Source: Desulfocurvus sp. (GTDB lineage Bacteria; Desulfobacterota; Desulfovibrionia; Desulfovibrionales; Desulfovibrionaceae). Taken from it: a stretch of 20,434 nucleotides of DNA. This document shows, one piece after another, positions 9,363 to 17,463 of this stretch. Location: contig NZ_JALNWM010000031.1 in the NCBI RefSeq assembly GCF_023230885.1, positions 1 to 20,434 on the forward strand, in the 5' to 3' direction. The translations under genes were made by a program, and so were the position numbers. The notes beneath the pieces are model-generated. The model was given only the letters and a program-made list of their open reading frames with translations. It made no database searches and was not told the DNA's origin. Numbering within the stretch: the first letter of the stretch is position 1; each line of letters opens with the position of its first letter.

Positions 9363-9402
9363 CTCCCCCGCCGCCGGGCATCCGGCGGCGGGGGAGTTTT
9401 TT
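9363..9402 (+). terminator. Strong Rho-independent terminator between the fusion gene and proX
   Basis: A perfect 15-bp stem (9363-9377 with 9382-9396), a 4-base loop GCAT and six T residues (9397-9402) form a textbook terminator 41 bases after the fusion gene's stop. On the other strand the same stem ends the proVWX transcript region but is followed by only a short T-containing stretch (CTTTCGTT), so it could act weakly in both directions. Confidence 0.93.
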
Positions 9403-9439
9403 GCGTTCCGGGGCCTTTGCCCCGGGCGGGTCAGCTTGG

Positions 9440-10297
9440 CTACTTGCCCATCCAGGCGTTCACCTGGGCCTCGTTTTCCTTGATGAAGCGCTTGGCGTTC
9501 TCGTAGCGGTCGGCGCCGGGCTCCTGGTTCCAGGCCATGACCATCTGGAGCTGGCCCGCATCCTTCCAGGCGAAGTTGTCCAGCAGGGCGTAGACCTCGG
9601 GCATGTCGGCCTTCAGGCCCTTGCGCACGATGGTGTCGATGTGCTCCTCCTCGCCCAGGACGCCCTTGGGGTCGGCCAGGTACTTGAGGTCCCACTTGCC
9701 GAACATCCAGTGCGGCGACCAGGCGGTGACAGCCACCCACTTCTTGTTCTTGATGGCGTCGGCCAGGGCGGCGGTCATGGTGGCGCCCGAGCCTTCCATC
9801 AGCTCGAATTCCAGGCCGTAGTCCTTGATCACCTGCTCGGACAGGCGCATCACGCCCGCGCCGGGGTCGATGCCGATGATCTTGCCGTCGAACTTGTCCT
9901 TGTGGGCGTTCAGGTCGGCGATGGAATCCACCGCGACGTAGGAGGGCACGGCCCAGCCGAGCTTGGCCCCGCCAACGACGGGCCCGAGGTTCTCCACCTT
10001 GTCCTTGACCTTGGCCAGATAGTCGGCGTGGGTCACGGGCAGCCAGGCGGTGACCATGCCGTCCACGTCGCCGGTGGCCACGGCCTGCCACATGGCCGCG
10101 GCGGCCACAGGCAGGATTTCCACCTCGTAGCCCATCTTCTCCTGGAGCACGGCCTGGACCACGGTGGTGCTGGCGGCGGCGCAGTCCCATTCGACATAGG
10201 CCAGGCGGACCTTGCCCTTGCCTGCCGCCTGGGCGGGGGCGGTCATCAGGGCGGCCAGGGCCGCCAGGGCCAGGGTCAGCATAAGTTTCTTGAACAT
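9440..10297 (-). CDS. proX: Glycine betaine/proline ABC transporter, periplasmic substrate-binding protein
   Basis: This is the 285-residue soluble receptor of a quaternary-amine importer. A Sec signal peptide (Lys-Lys, hydrophobic core, APAQA) suggests cleavage near residue 24. There is no lipobox, so a periplasmic protein is expected. The mature sequence is of the OpuAC type. It has YVEWDCAAAS near the N-terminus, MWQAVATGDVDG, AWLPVTH (Trp85) and the segment AWSPHWMFGKWDLKYLADPK (Trp193, Trp197). Tryptophans in these places form the aromatic cage that binds the trimethylammonium group in characterised family members. AAGGAGGA lies only a few bases before ATG 10297, the strongest ribosome site in this operon, as expected for a receptor needed in excess over the membrane parts. 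It is the last gene of proV-proW-proX, 54 bases after proW. Betaine is the likely ligand; choline or proline betaine cannot be excluded. Confidence 0.9.
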   Translation of the reverse strand: MFKKLMLTLALAALAALMTAPAQAAGKGKVRLAYVEWDCAAASTTVVQAVLQEKMGYEVEILPVAAAAMWQAVATGDVDGMVTAWLPVTHADYLAKVKDKVENLGPVVGGAKLGWAVPSYVAVDSIADLNAHKDKFDGKIIGIDPGAGVMRLSEQVIKDYGLEFELMEGSGATMTAALADAIKNKKWVAVTAWSPHWMFGKWDLKYLADPKGVLGEEEHIDTIVRKGLKADMPEVYALLDNFAWKDAGQLQMVMAWNQEPGADRYENAKRFIKENEAQVNAWMGK

Positions 10298-10319
10298 GGG
10301 TCCTCCTTGGGTTTCCGTT

Positions 10320-10357
10320 CGTTTCGTGAAAGTCAGCTCGTTTCCTGAAAGTCAGCT
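10320..10357 (-). repeat. 19-bp tandem duplication spanning the proW stop codon
   Basis: On the plus strand the unit CGTTTCSTGAAAGTCAGCT occurs twice in tandem (10320-10338 and 10339-10357) with a single mismatch (G or C at the S). The copy nearer proW contains the final Ser codon and TGA stop of proW; the other copy lies wholly in the proW-proX spacer. It looks like a small duplication of the gene's end that lengthened the spacer. Confidence 0.88.
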
Positions 10358-11197
10358 TTTCTGGGTTCTTGCGCCGACCTTTTGCAGCACGCGGTCGAGG
10401 ATGATGGCCACGATGACGATGCCCACGCCAGCCTCGAAGCCCGCGCCCATCTGCAAGCGCTGGATGGCCTTCCAGACCTCGCCGCCCAGGCCCTTGGCGC
10501 CGATCATGGCCGCGATGACGACCATGGACAGGGCCAGCATCACCGTCTGGTTCACCCCGGCCATGATGGTCGGCGTGGCCAGGGGCAGCTCCAGCTTCAT
10601 CAGCCGCTGCCAGCGGTTGGAGCCGAAGGCCTCGGCGCATTCCACCAGCTCGCGCGGCACCTGGCGGATGCCCAGGCAGGTCAGGCGGATGGCCGGGGGC
10701 ATGGCGAAGACCACCGTGGAGAAGATGGCCGCGACCTTGCCCAGCCCGAAGAAGGGGATGGCCGGAATGAGATAGACGAAGGCGGGCATGGTCTGCATCA
10801 CGTCCAGCACGGGCATCACCACGCGGTTCACCGGGCGGTACATGGCCGCCAGGATGCCCAGGGGCACGCCGATGAGGATGGCCGTCAGCGTGGCGATGAG
10901 CACCAGCGCGATGGTGCTGACCGTGGCGCTCCACAGCCCGAGGTTCCAGATGAGCCCAAGGCCCAGGAAGGTGAACAGCGTCACCCCGCGGCTCTTGCGC
11001 GTGAGCCAGAAGGCCAGGGCGGTGAAGATGGCGATGAGCACCAGCGGGGGCAGGGCCATGAGCCCGCGCTCCAGCACCGAGAGCACACCGTCCATGACCA
11101 CCGAGAAGCCCTTGGTGGCAAAGGAGAAATGTTCGACGAGGAAGTCGATGGCCGCTTCGAGGCCCTGGCCGAGGGGCAGCTTGGGAATGGTCGTCAT
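10352..11197 (-). CDS. proW: Glycine betaine/proline ABC transporter permease
   Basis: The 281-residue integral membrane subunit forms the translocation pore for betaine. It has an N-terminal helix region followed by several strongly hydrophobic segments. The binding-protein-dependent transport fold includes TVSTIALVLIATLTAILIGVP, PVLDVMQTMPAFVYLIP (typical of ProW/OpuAB) and an EAA-type coupling loop, ECAEAFG..RWQRLMKLELP, that docks on the ATPase. ATG 11197 overlaps the proV stop by four bases (ATGA), which indicates translational coupling to proV. Upstream open frame in this reading is non-homologous, so the coupled ATG is the natural start. E. coli ProW has a longer N-terminal tail; this length is closer to OpuAB. 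Confidence 0.92.
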   Translation of the reverse strand: MTTIPKLPLGQGLEAAIDFLVEHFSFATKGFSVVMDGVLSVLERGLMALPPLVLIAIFTALAFWLTRKSRGVTLFTFLGLGLIWNLGLWSATVSTIALVLIATLTAILIGVPLGILAAMYRPVNRVVMPVLDVMQTMPAFVYLIPAIPFFGLGKVAAIFSTVVFAMPPAIRLTCLGIRQVPRELVECAEAFGSNRWQRLMKLELPLATPTIMAGVNQTVMLALSMVVIAAMIGAKGLGGEVWKAIQRLQMGAGFEAGVGIVIVAIILDRVLQKVGARTQKS

Positions 11198-12390
11198 TGG
11201 GCGTTCCCTCCCCGCTCGGCGATGGCGCCAAGCAGCGACCCGCGAACCACAACGCCCTTGAGGCGGCCCCGGGTGTCCACCACGGGCAACGGGTGGGGCA
11301 GGTCGTGGATGATCTGGATGAGCTCCGCGGCCGGGGTTTCGGGGCTGACGGAGGCGATGGGCCGGGTCATGGCCTCGGAGAGGTCCGTGCCGCCGCGCTC
11401 GCGCAGGGCCACGCATGCCTCGGCGGTGACGATGCCCGCCACGGCGTGGGCATCGTCGAGGACGAACAGCGAGCCGATGGCCGCCTTCTTCATCTTGCGC
11501 AGGGCCGCGCGGGGGCCGTCGGTGCCCAGGTAGGCCACGGCCTCGGATTTCTTCATGACCATGTCGGCCGTGAGCACCTTGGTGATGTCCACGTCCTCCA
11601 CGAAGCGCGCCACATAGTCATTGGCCGGGTTGGTCAGGATCTCCTCGGGCGTGCCCACCTGGACGATGGCGCCGTCCTTCATGAGCACGATGCGCCGCCC
11701 GAGCTTGAGGGCCTCGTCCAGGTCGTGGCTGATGAACAAGATGGTCTTGCGCATCTCGTCCTGGAGGTTCAGCAGTTCGTCCTGCATGTCGCGGCGGATG
11801 AGCGGGTCCAGGGCGCTGAAGGCCTCGTCCATGAGCAGGACATCGGGGTCCAGGGCCAGGGCGCGGGCCAGGCCCACGCGCTGCTGCATGCCGCCCGAGA
11901 GCTGGCGCGGGGCGGCGTCCTCCCAGCCGGCCAGGCCCACCAGGGCCAGGGCCTGCATGGCCTTTTCGCGGCGTTCGTCGGGCGCCACGCCCTTGATCTC
12001 CAGGCCGTATTCCGTGTTCTGGACCACACTGCGGTGGGGGAAGAGGGCGAAATTCTGGAAGACCATGCCCAGTTTCTCCAGGCGCAGGCGGCGCAGGCCT
12101 TCGGCGTCCAGGGCGCGGATGTCCGTGCCGTCGATGAGAACGCGCCCGGCGGTGGGCTCCAGCAGGCGGTTGACGCAGCGCACCAGCGTGGACTTGCCGC
12201 TGCCCGACAGGCCCATGACCACCACGATCTCGCCCTCGGCGACCTCGAAGCTGGCGTTGTTCACGCCCACGCCAAGGCCGGTCTTCTTGAGTATCTCCTC
12301 TTTGCCCAGGCCGCTTTCCAGCAGCTTGAGGGCGCGTTCGGGGTGCGGCCCGAATATCTTGAAGAGGTTTTCGACAACTATCTTGCTCAT
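11194..12390 (-). CDS. proV: Glycine betaine/proline ABC transporter ATPase with tandem CBS domains
   Basis: The 398-residue cytoplasmic ATPase powers the importer. Walker A GLSGSGKS is at 60-67, the Q-loop glutamine at 112 (FQNFALFPH), signature LSGGMQQ at 164-170, Walker B VLLMDE at 184-189 and the switch histidine at 222 (ISHD). The N-terminal helix KIFGPHPERALKLLESG is typical of ProV/OpuAA. Residues about 270-398 form a pair of CBS domains. In OpuA-type transporters these sense ionic strength and so link transport to osmotic stress; the same role here is inferred. AGGAG lies 7 bases before ATG 12390. It is the first gene of the operon and has an unusually long untranslated leader upstream. 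Confidence 0.94.
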   Translation of the reverse strand: MSKIVVENLFKIFGPHPERALKLLESGLGKEEILKKTGLGVGVNNASFEVAEGEIVVVMGLSGSGKSTLVRCVNRLLEPTAGRVLIDGTDIRALDAEGLRRLRLEKLGMVFQNFALFPHRSVVQNTEYGLEIKGVAPDERREKAMQALALVGLAGWEDAAPRQLSGGMQQRVGLARALALDPDVLLMDEAFSALDPLIRRDMQDELLNLQDEMRKTILFISHDLDEALKLGRRIVLMKDGAIVQVGTPEEILTNPANDYVARFVEDVDITKVLTADMVMKKSEAVAYLGTDGPRAALRKMKKAAIGSLFVLDDAHAVAGIVTAEACVALRERGGTDLSEAMTRPIASVSPETPAAELIQIIHDLPHPLPVVDTRGRLKGVVVRGSLLGAIAERGGNAQ

Positions 12391-12790
12391 CTGTTCTCCT
12401 GGAAGAGGTGTTGCGTCCGCAGGCGCTGCGGACGCCGGGAGAGCCCCGCCGACCGGATCGGCGGCGGGACGGGCGCGGTCCGTCCGCACGGGGCGGAGCG
12501 GGCGGCGCGGATCAGGCCAGGGGGTAGCGGCCGCGCAGGCCGCAAGGAAGCGCCGGGACATCGGGCCGGGGCGCGCGGGCCCCGGTGTGGCCGATTCGGT
12601 GTGTCTCTGTTGGGCTCATATGGCGAGAAAAGGCGTCGGGCATGATGACCAGGGCGCTTCGGTGTTGCGATGTGTCGCGCAATGCGTCGTGTCTTGGTCG
12701 TTGTGTTTCGTGTTGCATCATCGAGTGCTTCTGTATCGTGCGCATGTCGCAAAATGCTGCGTAGCGTGAAATTTGTGCTGGCAGATAACG
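12391..12790 (-). promoter_or_regulatory. Long (about 400-nt) 5' leader of proVWX
   Basis: If transcription starts about 7 bases after the -10 box at 12797-12802, the proV message carries roughly 400 untranslated bases. The promoter-proximal half is C- and A-rich as RNA: in 12661-12720 I count 23 A, 21 C, 11 G and 5 U on the minus strand. The distal half is GC-rich and folds into stem-loops, such as a 7-bp stem at 12446-12464 and a perfect 9-bp stem at 12413-12421/12427-12435 that ends 22 bases before the proV start. A C-rich, G-poor, unstructured stretch is what Rho prefers to load on. I see no known riboswitch consensus. The open frames in this region lack ribosome sites and homology, so I do not annotate a gene. 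Confidence 0.5.
12413..12435 (-). promoter_or_regulatory. Perfect hairpin just upstream of the proV ribosome-binding site
   Basis: GCGTCCGCA (12413-12421) and TGCGGACGC (12427-12435) form a 9-bp stem with a 5-base loop. In the proV message it lies immediately before AACACCTCTTCC and the AGGAG site. There is no U-run after it, so it is not an intrinsic terminator. It could protect the 5' end, block ribosome spread or take part in a leader switch. Confidence 0.5.
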
Positions 12791-12796
12791 CTGTAT

Positions 12797-12825
12797 TGTA
12801 TACTTGCCCGGGTTGCTTTTGTCAA
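12797..12825 (-). promoter_or_regulatory. Near-consensus sigma-70 promoter of proVWX
   Basis: Read on the minus strand, a perfect TTGACA (12825-12820), a spacer of exactly 17 bases and TATACA (12802-12797) form the best promoter in the window. It sits in its AT-richest stretch. Start of transcription is expected near 12790. The next gene downstream is proV, about 400 bases away. A strong core promoter far upstream of an osmoprotectant importer suggests that control comes from repression or from the leader. Confidence 0.8.
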
Positions 12826-12835
12826 ATGCATGAAA

Positions 12836-12855
12836 ATCTCTAGCTGAGTAGAGAT
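12836..12855. promoter_or_regulatory. Inverted repeat (possible operator) upstream of the proVWX -35 box
   Basis: ATCTCTA (12836-12842) and TAGAGAT (12849-12855) are perfect 7-bp inverted repeats separated by 6 bases. They begin 10 bases upstream of the -35 element. Two half-sites with centres about 13 bases apart would suit a dimeric helix-turn-helix regulator. The stem is too AT-rich and too far from any gene end to be a good terminator. The regulator is unknown and not encoded nearby. Confidence 0.45.
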
Positions 12856-13042
12856 GAGTTTCAGTTTTTCGCGTTTACGGGGAATCAGGTGGATTTAGGG
12901 GATTATCCCTTGATGATGCGCGGGAAAACGGGAAATTGCGCCTGTGTCCGCCATTTTCCTGGCGGCGGGGCGCGAGGCGGGCGCGCCTGCGTCGGATTTT
13001 TCCGGCGCAGGCGCGATCTTTTGGCTCATGTATCCGGAATGC
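12856..13042. other. Remaining pntB-proV intergenic DNA with a terminator-like stem-loop
   Basis: No gene is supported here. The AT-rich part holds a T5 run, a small palindrome GGGATTATCCC (around 12898-12908) and a direct repeat CGGGAAAA/CGGGAAAT (12921-12936). The part nearer pntB holds a 13-bp stem (12983-12995 with 13002-13014) around an ATTTTT loop, 28 bases past the pntB stop. In minus-strand RNA this stem has one A-C mismatch and no U-tail. In plus-strand RNA the same position is a G-U pair and the stem is followed by GATCTTTT. It may end or stabilise the pnt message, but its polarity fits the other strand better. Confidence 0.5.
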
Positions 13043-14452
<1,410 letters not shown>

Positions 14453-14456
14453 GGCC

Positions 14457-14738
14457 TCAGTCCTTCCTGCGGAACATGGCCAGCATGCGGTGGGTGACCA
14501 GGAAGCCGCCCACCACGTTGACCGTCGCCAGGACGACCGCCGCCGTGCCCAGGGCGGTGGTCAGGGCCGTGTGGCCGCTGCCCGCCGAGAGCAGGGCGCC
14601 GATGACCGTGATGCCCGAGATGGCGTTGGTCCCGGACATGAGCGGGGTGTGCAGCGTGGGCGGCACCTTGGTGATGACCTCGAAGCCCACGAAGACCGCG
14701 AGCACGAAGATGGTCAGGCCGATGACGAGGGTTTCCAT
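14457..14738 (-). CDS. pntAB: NAD(P) transhydrogenase, small membrane alpha-2 subunit
   Basis: The 93-residue protein has three hydrophobic helices and supplies the part of domain II that lies at the C-terminus of fused PntA in E. coli. The family motif TPLMSGTNAISG is in the middle, followed by a helix with VVLATVNVVGGFLVTHRML. A separate alpha-2 subunit is the arrangement known from Rhodospirillum rubrum. GGAGG lies 6 bases before ATG 14738. It begins 23 bases after pntAA and ends 4 bases before pntB, so all three are surely one transcript. Confidence 0.94.
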   Translation of the reverse strand: METLVIGLTIFVLAVFVGFEVITKVPPTLHTPLMSGTNAISGITVIGALLSAGSGHTALTTALGTAAVVLATVNVVGGFLVTHRMLAMFRRKD

Positions 14739-14761
14739 GCGTTGCCTCCGTTGTGGCGGGC

Positions 14762-15922
14762 CTAGGCGCCGCCCCGGTCCAGGCGCTCCAGGACCAGGGG
14801 ATGCACGACCTTCCCGTCCCGGGCGACACAGGTTCCGGCGACGATCTCGTCGTCCTTGTGGATGTCCACGACGCCGCCCTGGCTCATGTTGAGCAGCATG
14901 GCGGTCACGTTTTTCGCATACATGCGGCTGCCGTCCACGGCCAGGTCCGAGGGCGCGTTGGTCGGCCCGAGGATGGTCACGCCGTGGTCGGTGACGGTTT
15001 CGTCCGGCCGGGTCAGCTCGCAGTTGCCGCCCGTGGCCGCCGCCAGGTCCACGACCACGGATCCGGGCTGCATGGCCCGGACCATCTCGGCCGTGACCAG
15101 CACCGGCGCCTTGCGCCCGGGCACGGCGGCGGTGGTGATGACCACGTCGCTGGCCGCCACCACGCGGGCCATCAGCTCGCGCTGGCGGCGGTAGAATTCC
15201 TCGCCCAGGGCCTTGGCGTAGCCGCCCTGGTCCTCGGCGTCCCCGGCGTCCAGCTCCATCTCCACGAACTTGGCGCCCAGGCTCTGAACCTGCTCGCGCA
15301 CCGCCGGGCGCACGTCGTAGGCCTCGACCACGGCCCCCAGCCTGCGGGCCTGGGCGATGGCCATGAGCCCGGCCACGCCCACGCCGACCACGAAGACCCG
15401 GGCCGGGGCCACGGTGCCTGCGGCGGTCATGAGCATGGGGAACATCTTGGGCAGGTGGTCGGCCGCCAGGAGCACGGCCTTGTAGCCCGCCAGGGTGGCC
15501 ATGGACGACAGCACGTCCATGCCCTGGGCGCGGCTGATGCGCGGGATGAGCTCCAGGGCGAAGAGCGCGGCGCCCGTGGCGGCGACGGCCTGGGCCACGG
15601 CGGGGTCGGCGGTGGGGTCGGCCAGGCCGATGAGCACCTGCCCGGAGCGCAGCAGGGCGATGTCGTCCCGCCCGGGGCCGGGGTTGGCTCCCGGCGTGCG
15701 GACCATGAGCAGCACGTCGGCCCCGGCGATGAGCGCGGCCCGGTCGGGCTCCACGCGGGCGCCCCGGGCCTGGTAGTCGGCGTCGGCGATGCCCGCGCCC
15801 AGGCCCGCGCCCGCCTGCACCACGACCTCGAAGCCGGCCTTGAGCAGCTGCGGCAGCACGCCGGGCACCAGGGCCACCCGGCGCTCGCCGGGGAAGGTTT
15901 CCTTGGGGACAGCCAGGATCAT
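14762..15922 (-). CDS. pntAA: NAD(P) transhydrogenase, soluble alpha-1 subunit
   Basis: The 386-residue peripheral subunit is domain I, which binds NAD(H). Its N-terminal half (AVPKETFPGERRVALVP) belongs to the alanine dehydrogenase/PNT N-domain family, and the Rossmann motif GVGVAG is at 180-185. Asp203 (EAYDVRP) ends the second strand and explains preference for NAD over NADP. The sequence stops without the three membrane helices of fused PntA, which are encoded by the next gene. ATG 15922 is chosen for AGGAGG 7-8 bases upstream; the longer open frame adds only non-conserved residues. It lies 93 bases after the EAL-HDOD gene on the same strand with no clear terminator or promoter between, so the two may be co-transcribed. 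Confidence 0.93.
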   Translation of the reverse strand: MILAVPKETFPGERRVALVPGVLPQLLKAGFEVVVQAGAGLGAGIADADYQARGARVEPDRAALIAGADVLLMVRTPGANPGPGRDDIALLRSGQVLIGLADPTADPAVAQAVAATGAALFALELIPRISRAQGMDVLSSMATLAGYKAVLLAADHLPKMFPMLMTAAGTVAPARVFVVGVGVAGLMAIAQARRLGAVVEAYDVRPAVREQVQSLGAKFVEMELDAGDAEDQGGYAKALGEEFYRRQRELMARVVAASDVVITTAAVPGRKAPVLVTAEMVRAMQPGSVVVDLAAATGGNCELTRPDETVTDHGVTILGPTNAPSDLAVDGSRMYAKNVTAMLLNMSQGGVVDIHKDDEIVAGTCVARDGKVVHPLVLERLDRGGA

Positions 15923-16015
15923 CGTCCGCCCTCCTGTTGGGGACCGTCCGGAAAAGTGCCCCAGCCTATCCGACTTCGGCGGCAAAGGCCATACGCGGGG
16001 CCGAGGCGGCCCGCC

Positions 16016-17326
16016 TCAAGTGCCGGAGAAGACCGCCTCGGCCCAGGCCACGGCCTTGTAGTGGGCTATGGCCGCCGTCAGTGGGGCGACGTCCAGGCCC
16101 TGGGCCAGGGTCTCCACCGCCTCCCAGTCGGCGGCCTCGTATGCCTTGAGCAGCCGCAGCCAGCGGGCCTGGCGGTTGTCCTCCCGGCCCGTCAGGGCGT
16201 CCAGCAGGGGCGCGGGCAGGGGCAGGTGCCCCGCCACCTCGGTCATGGGCATGCGCAGCAGCGGCTCCAGCAGCGAGAACAGCCCGAGCAGGAATGCCTC
16301 GTCGGGGTTGTCGCGCCCCTCGGGCCGGGCCCCGGCCAGAAGCTCCAGGAACTTGCCGCGCTGGGCGGAGAGCAGCAGGAGGTGGCGGGCCGTGGGGCCG
16401 GGGGCCAGGTCCGTGAGCACGGCCACCCGCAGCCAGTTCTTGAGCATCTTCCAGCCGAGCATGAGCATGGCCTGGCGCAGGGAGCCGATGCGCTCGGGAA
16501 AGCCGAAGGCCGGTGAGTTCAGGTAGGCCAGCAGGCGGAAGCTCAGGCTCGCGTCGGCGCCCAGGGTCCGGGCCAGCTCGTCGAAGTCCGGCTCGGGATG
16601 CTCGATGGCCGCCAGCAGGCGGAAGCGCGAGGTCTCGTGGGACGTGGCCCGGCGGGCCTGGACCGTCTCGGGGCAAAAGAGGAAGTCGCCCTGGATCAGG
16701 TCGGCTCCCAGGCGGCGGGCCAGGGCCAGGCGGGCGATGTCGTCCACCCCGCGGGCCAGCAGCAGCGCCCCGCCCTTGGGCAGCGCCCGGGCCTGGCCCC
16801 GGGCGCGCTCGACGTCGTCCAGGCCAAGGAGCAGCACATCCGCCGAAGCCCGTACGGCGTTGTCGGCCCGGGCGGCCTCGCCCAGGTCCAGGGCCACGGC
16901 GAAGCCGTCGGCGCGAAAGCCGTTGAGGGCCTGGGCCGCCGAGGCGGGCAGCCCGTCGCACCCCGGAATCTCGATGACCATGCGCTCGCTGGGCAGGGCG
17001 TAGGGTGTTTCGTCCAGGATGGACCGTTCCCCGAAGCTGACCAGCACCTTGCGCCCCGGGCCGAAGAGGGTGTCCGCGAGGGAGATGAGCCCGGCGGCGA
17101 TGCCCGGCACCGGGTCGGGCAGGTCGTCCGGGGCGCAGTCCTCCCGGGCGCCGGATTCCTGGCGAAGCTCCGGGCCGAAGGTCACGGCGTAGCCCCAGGT
17201 GTGCAGGTGCTCGTCGAAGACCGGCTGGCGCACGAAGAGCCGGGAGCACAGCGCAAGGGGCGTTTCCTGCGGCGGCTTGTCCGCCGGGCCCTGGCCGGGG
17301 CCGCCTGCGTCGGGGGGGAAGCTCAT
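16016..17326 (-). CDS. Degenerate EAL-HDOD signalling protein (YuxH/COG3434-like)
   Basis: The 436-residue cytoplasmic protein has the two-part layout of the YuxH family. It has an EAL-like N-terminal half (about residues 28-235, opening with FVRQPVFDEHLHTWGYAVTF) and a C-terminal HDOD domain (about 236-400, with ARTLGADASLSFRLLAYLNS and RQAMLMLGWKMLKNWL). Cyclic di-GMP phosphodiesterase activity is unlikely. The glutamate of the EAL motif is replaced in GYAVTF, the DDFG-type block reads ALDLGE, and the usual lysine block is absent. A role as a c-di-GMP effector or protein scaffold is inferred. ATG 17326 has only AAGG pressed against it and no proper ribosome site. Nevertheless the next in-frame start (GTG, residue 32) is no better and would cut the EAL strand. 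It diverges from the cysteine desulfidase gene and precedes pntAA on the same strand. Confidence 0.8.
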   Translation of the reverse strand: MSFPPDAGGPGQGPADKPPQETPLALCSRLFVRQPVFDEHLHTWGYAVTFGPELRQESGAREDCAPDDLPDPVPGIAAGLISLADTLFGPGRKVLVSFGERSILDETPYALPSERMVIEIPGCDGLPASAAQALNGFRADGFAVALDLGEAARADNAVRASADVLLLGLDDVERARGQARALPKGGALLLARGVDDIARLALARRLGADLIQGDFLFCPETVQARRATSHETSRFRLLAAIEHPEPDFDELARTLGADASLSFRLLAYLNSPAFGFPERIGSLRQAMLMLGWKMLKNWLRVAVLTDLAPGPTARHLLLLSAQRGKFLELLAGARPEGRDNPDEAFLLGLFSLLEPLLRMPMTEVAGHLPLPAPLLDALTGREDNRQARWLRLLKAYEAADWEAVETLAQGLDVAPLTAAIAHYKAVAWAEAVFSGT

Positions 17327-17332
17327 CCTTGA

Positions 17333-17361
17333 ATACTATCCCACCCGTACGGCCCGGGCAA
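17333..17361 (-). promoter_or_regulatory. Possible promoter giving a leaderless EAL-HDOD transcript
   Basis: On the minus strand TTGCCC (17361-17356), a 17-base spacer and TAGTAT (17338-17333) form a plausible sigma-70 promoter. The expected start, about 7 bases past the -10 box, falls on or next to the A of the ATG at 17326, which also lacks a spaced ribosome site. Confidence 0.4.
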
Positions 17362-17378
17362 CACATTCCGCGCCGGCT

Positions 17379-17407
17379 TTGACAACCCGCCGGGATGCCC
17401 GTAGACG
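17379..17407 (+). promoter_or_regulatory. Possible promoter for the cysteine desulfidase-family gene
   Basis: A perfect TTGACA (17379-17384) is followed after 17 bases by a weak TAGACG (17402-17407). The implied start near 17414 gives a leader of about 50 bases to ATG 17464. It lies back to back with the opposing promoter candidate for the EAL-HDOD gene. Confidence 0.4.
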
Positions 17408-17463
17408 GCGGGGTACGGCGGCGCCCCGCGCCCCGGCGCCCGTCCACGCTGAAGGAGCCCCCC

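Noticed and set aside
12512..12745. 77-codon minus-strand ORF starting at ATG 12745 in the same leader
   Set aside because: There is no ribosome-binding site and no homology signal. It overlaps another equally unconvincing frame, so neither is supported as a leader peptide.
12387..12752. 121-codon minus-strand open frame filling the proV leader and ending in an ATGA overlap with the proV start
   Set aside because: It would need a TTG start without any ribosome site. The product is an Arg/Pro/His/Thr-rich string without recognisable motifs, and the frame is open because the strand is poor in stop-codon letters. The overlap with ATG is suggestive but not enough.
12799..12804. Plus-strand TATACT as a divergent promoter overlapping the proVWX promoter
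   Set aside because: No acceptable -35 lies 16-18 bases upstream (TGCTGG region). TATACT is just the overlapping self-similar part of the minus-strand -10.
12983..13014. Reading the stem-loop as a clear intrinsic terminator of pntB
   Set aside because: On the minus strand there is a mismatch in the stem and no U-run after it, so I list it only as terminator-like.
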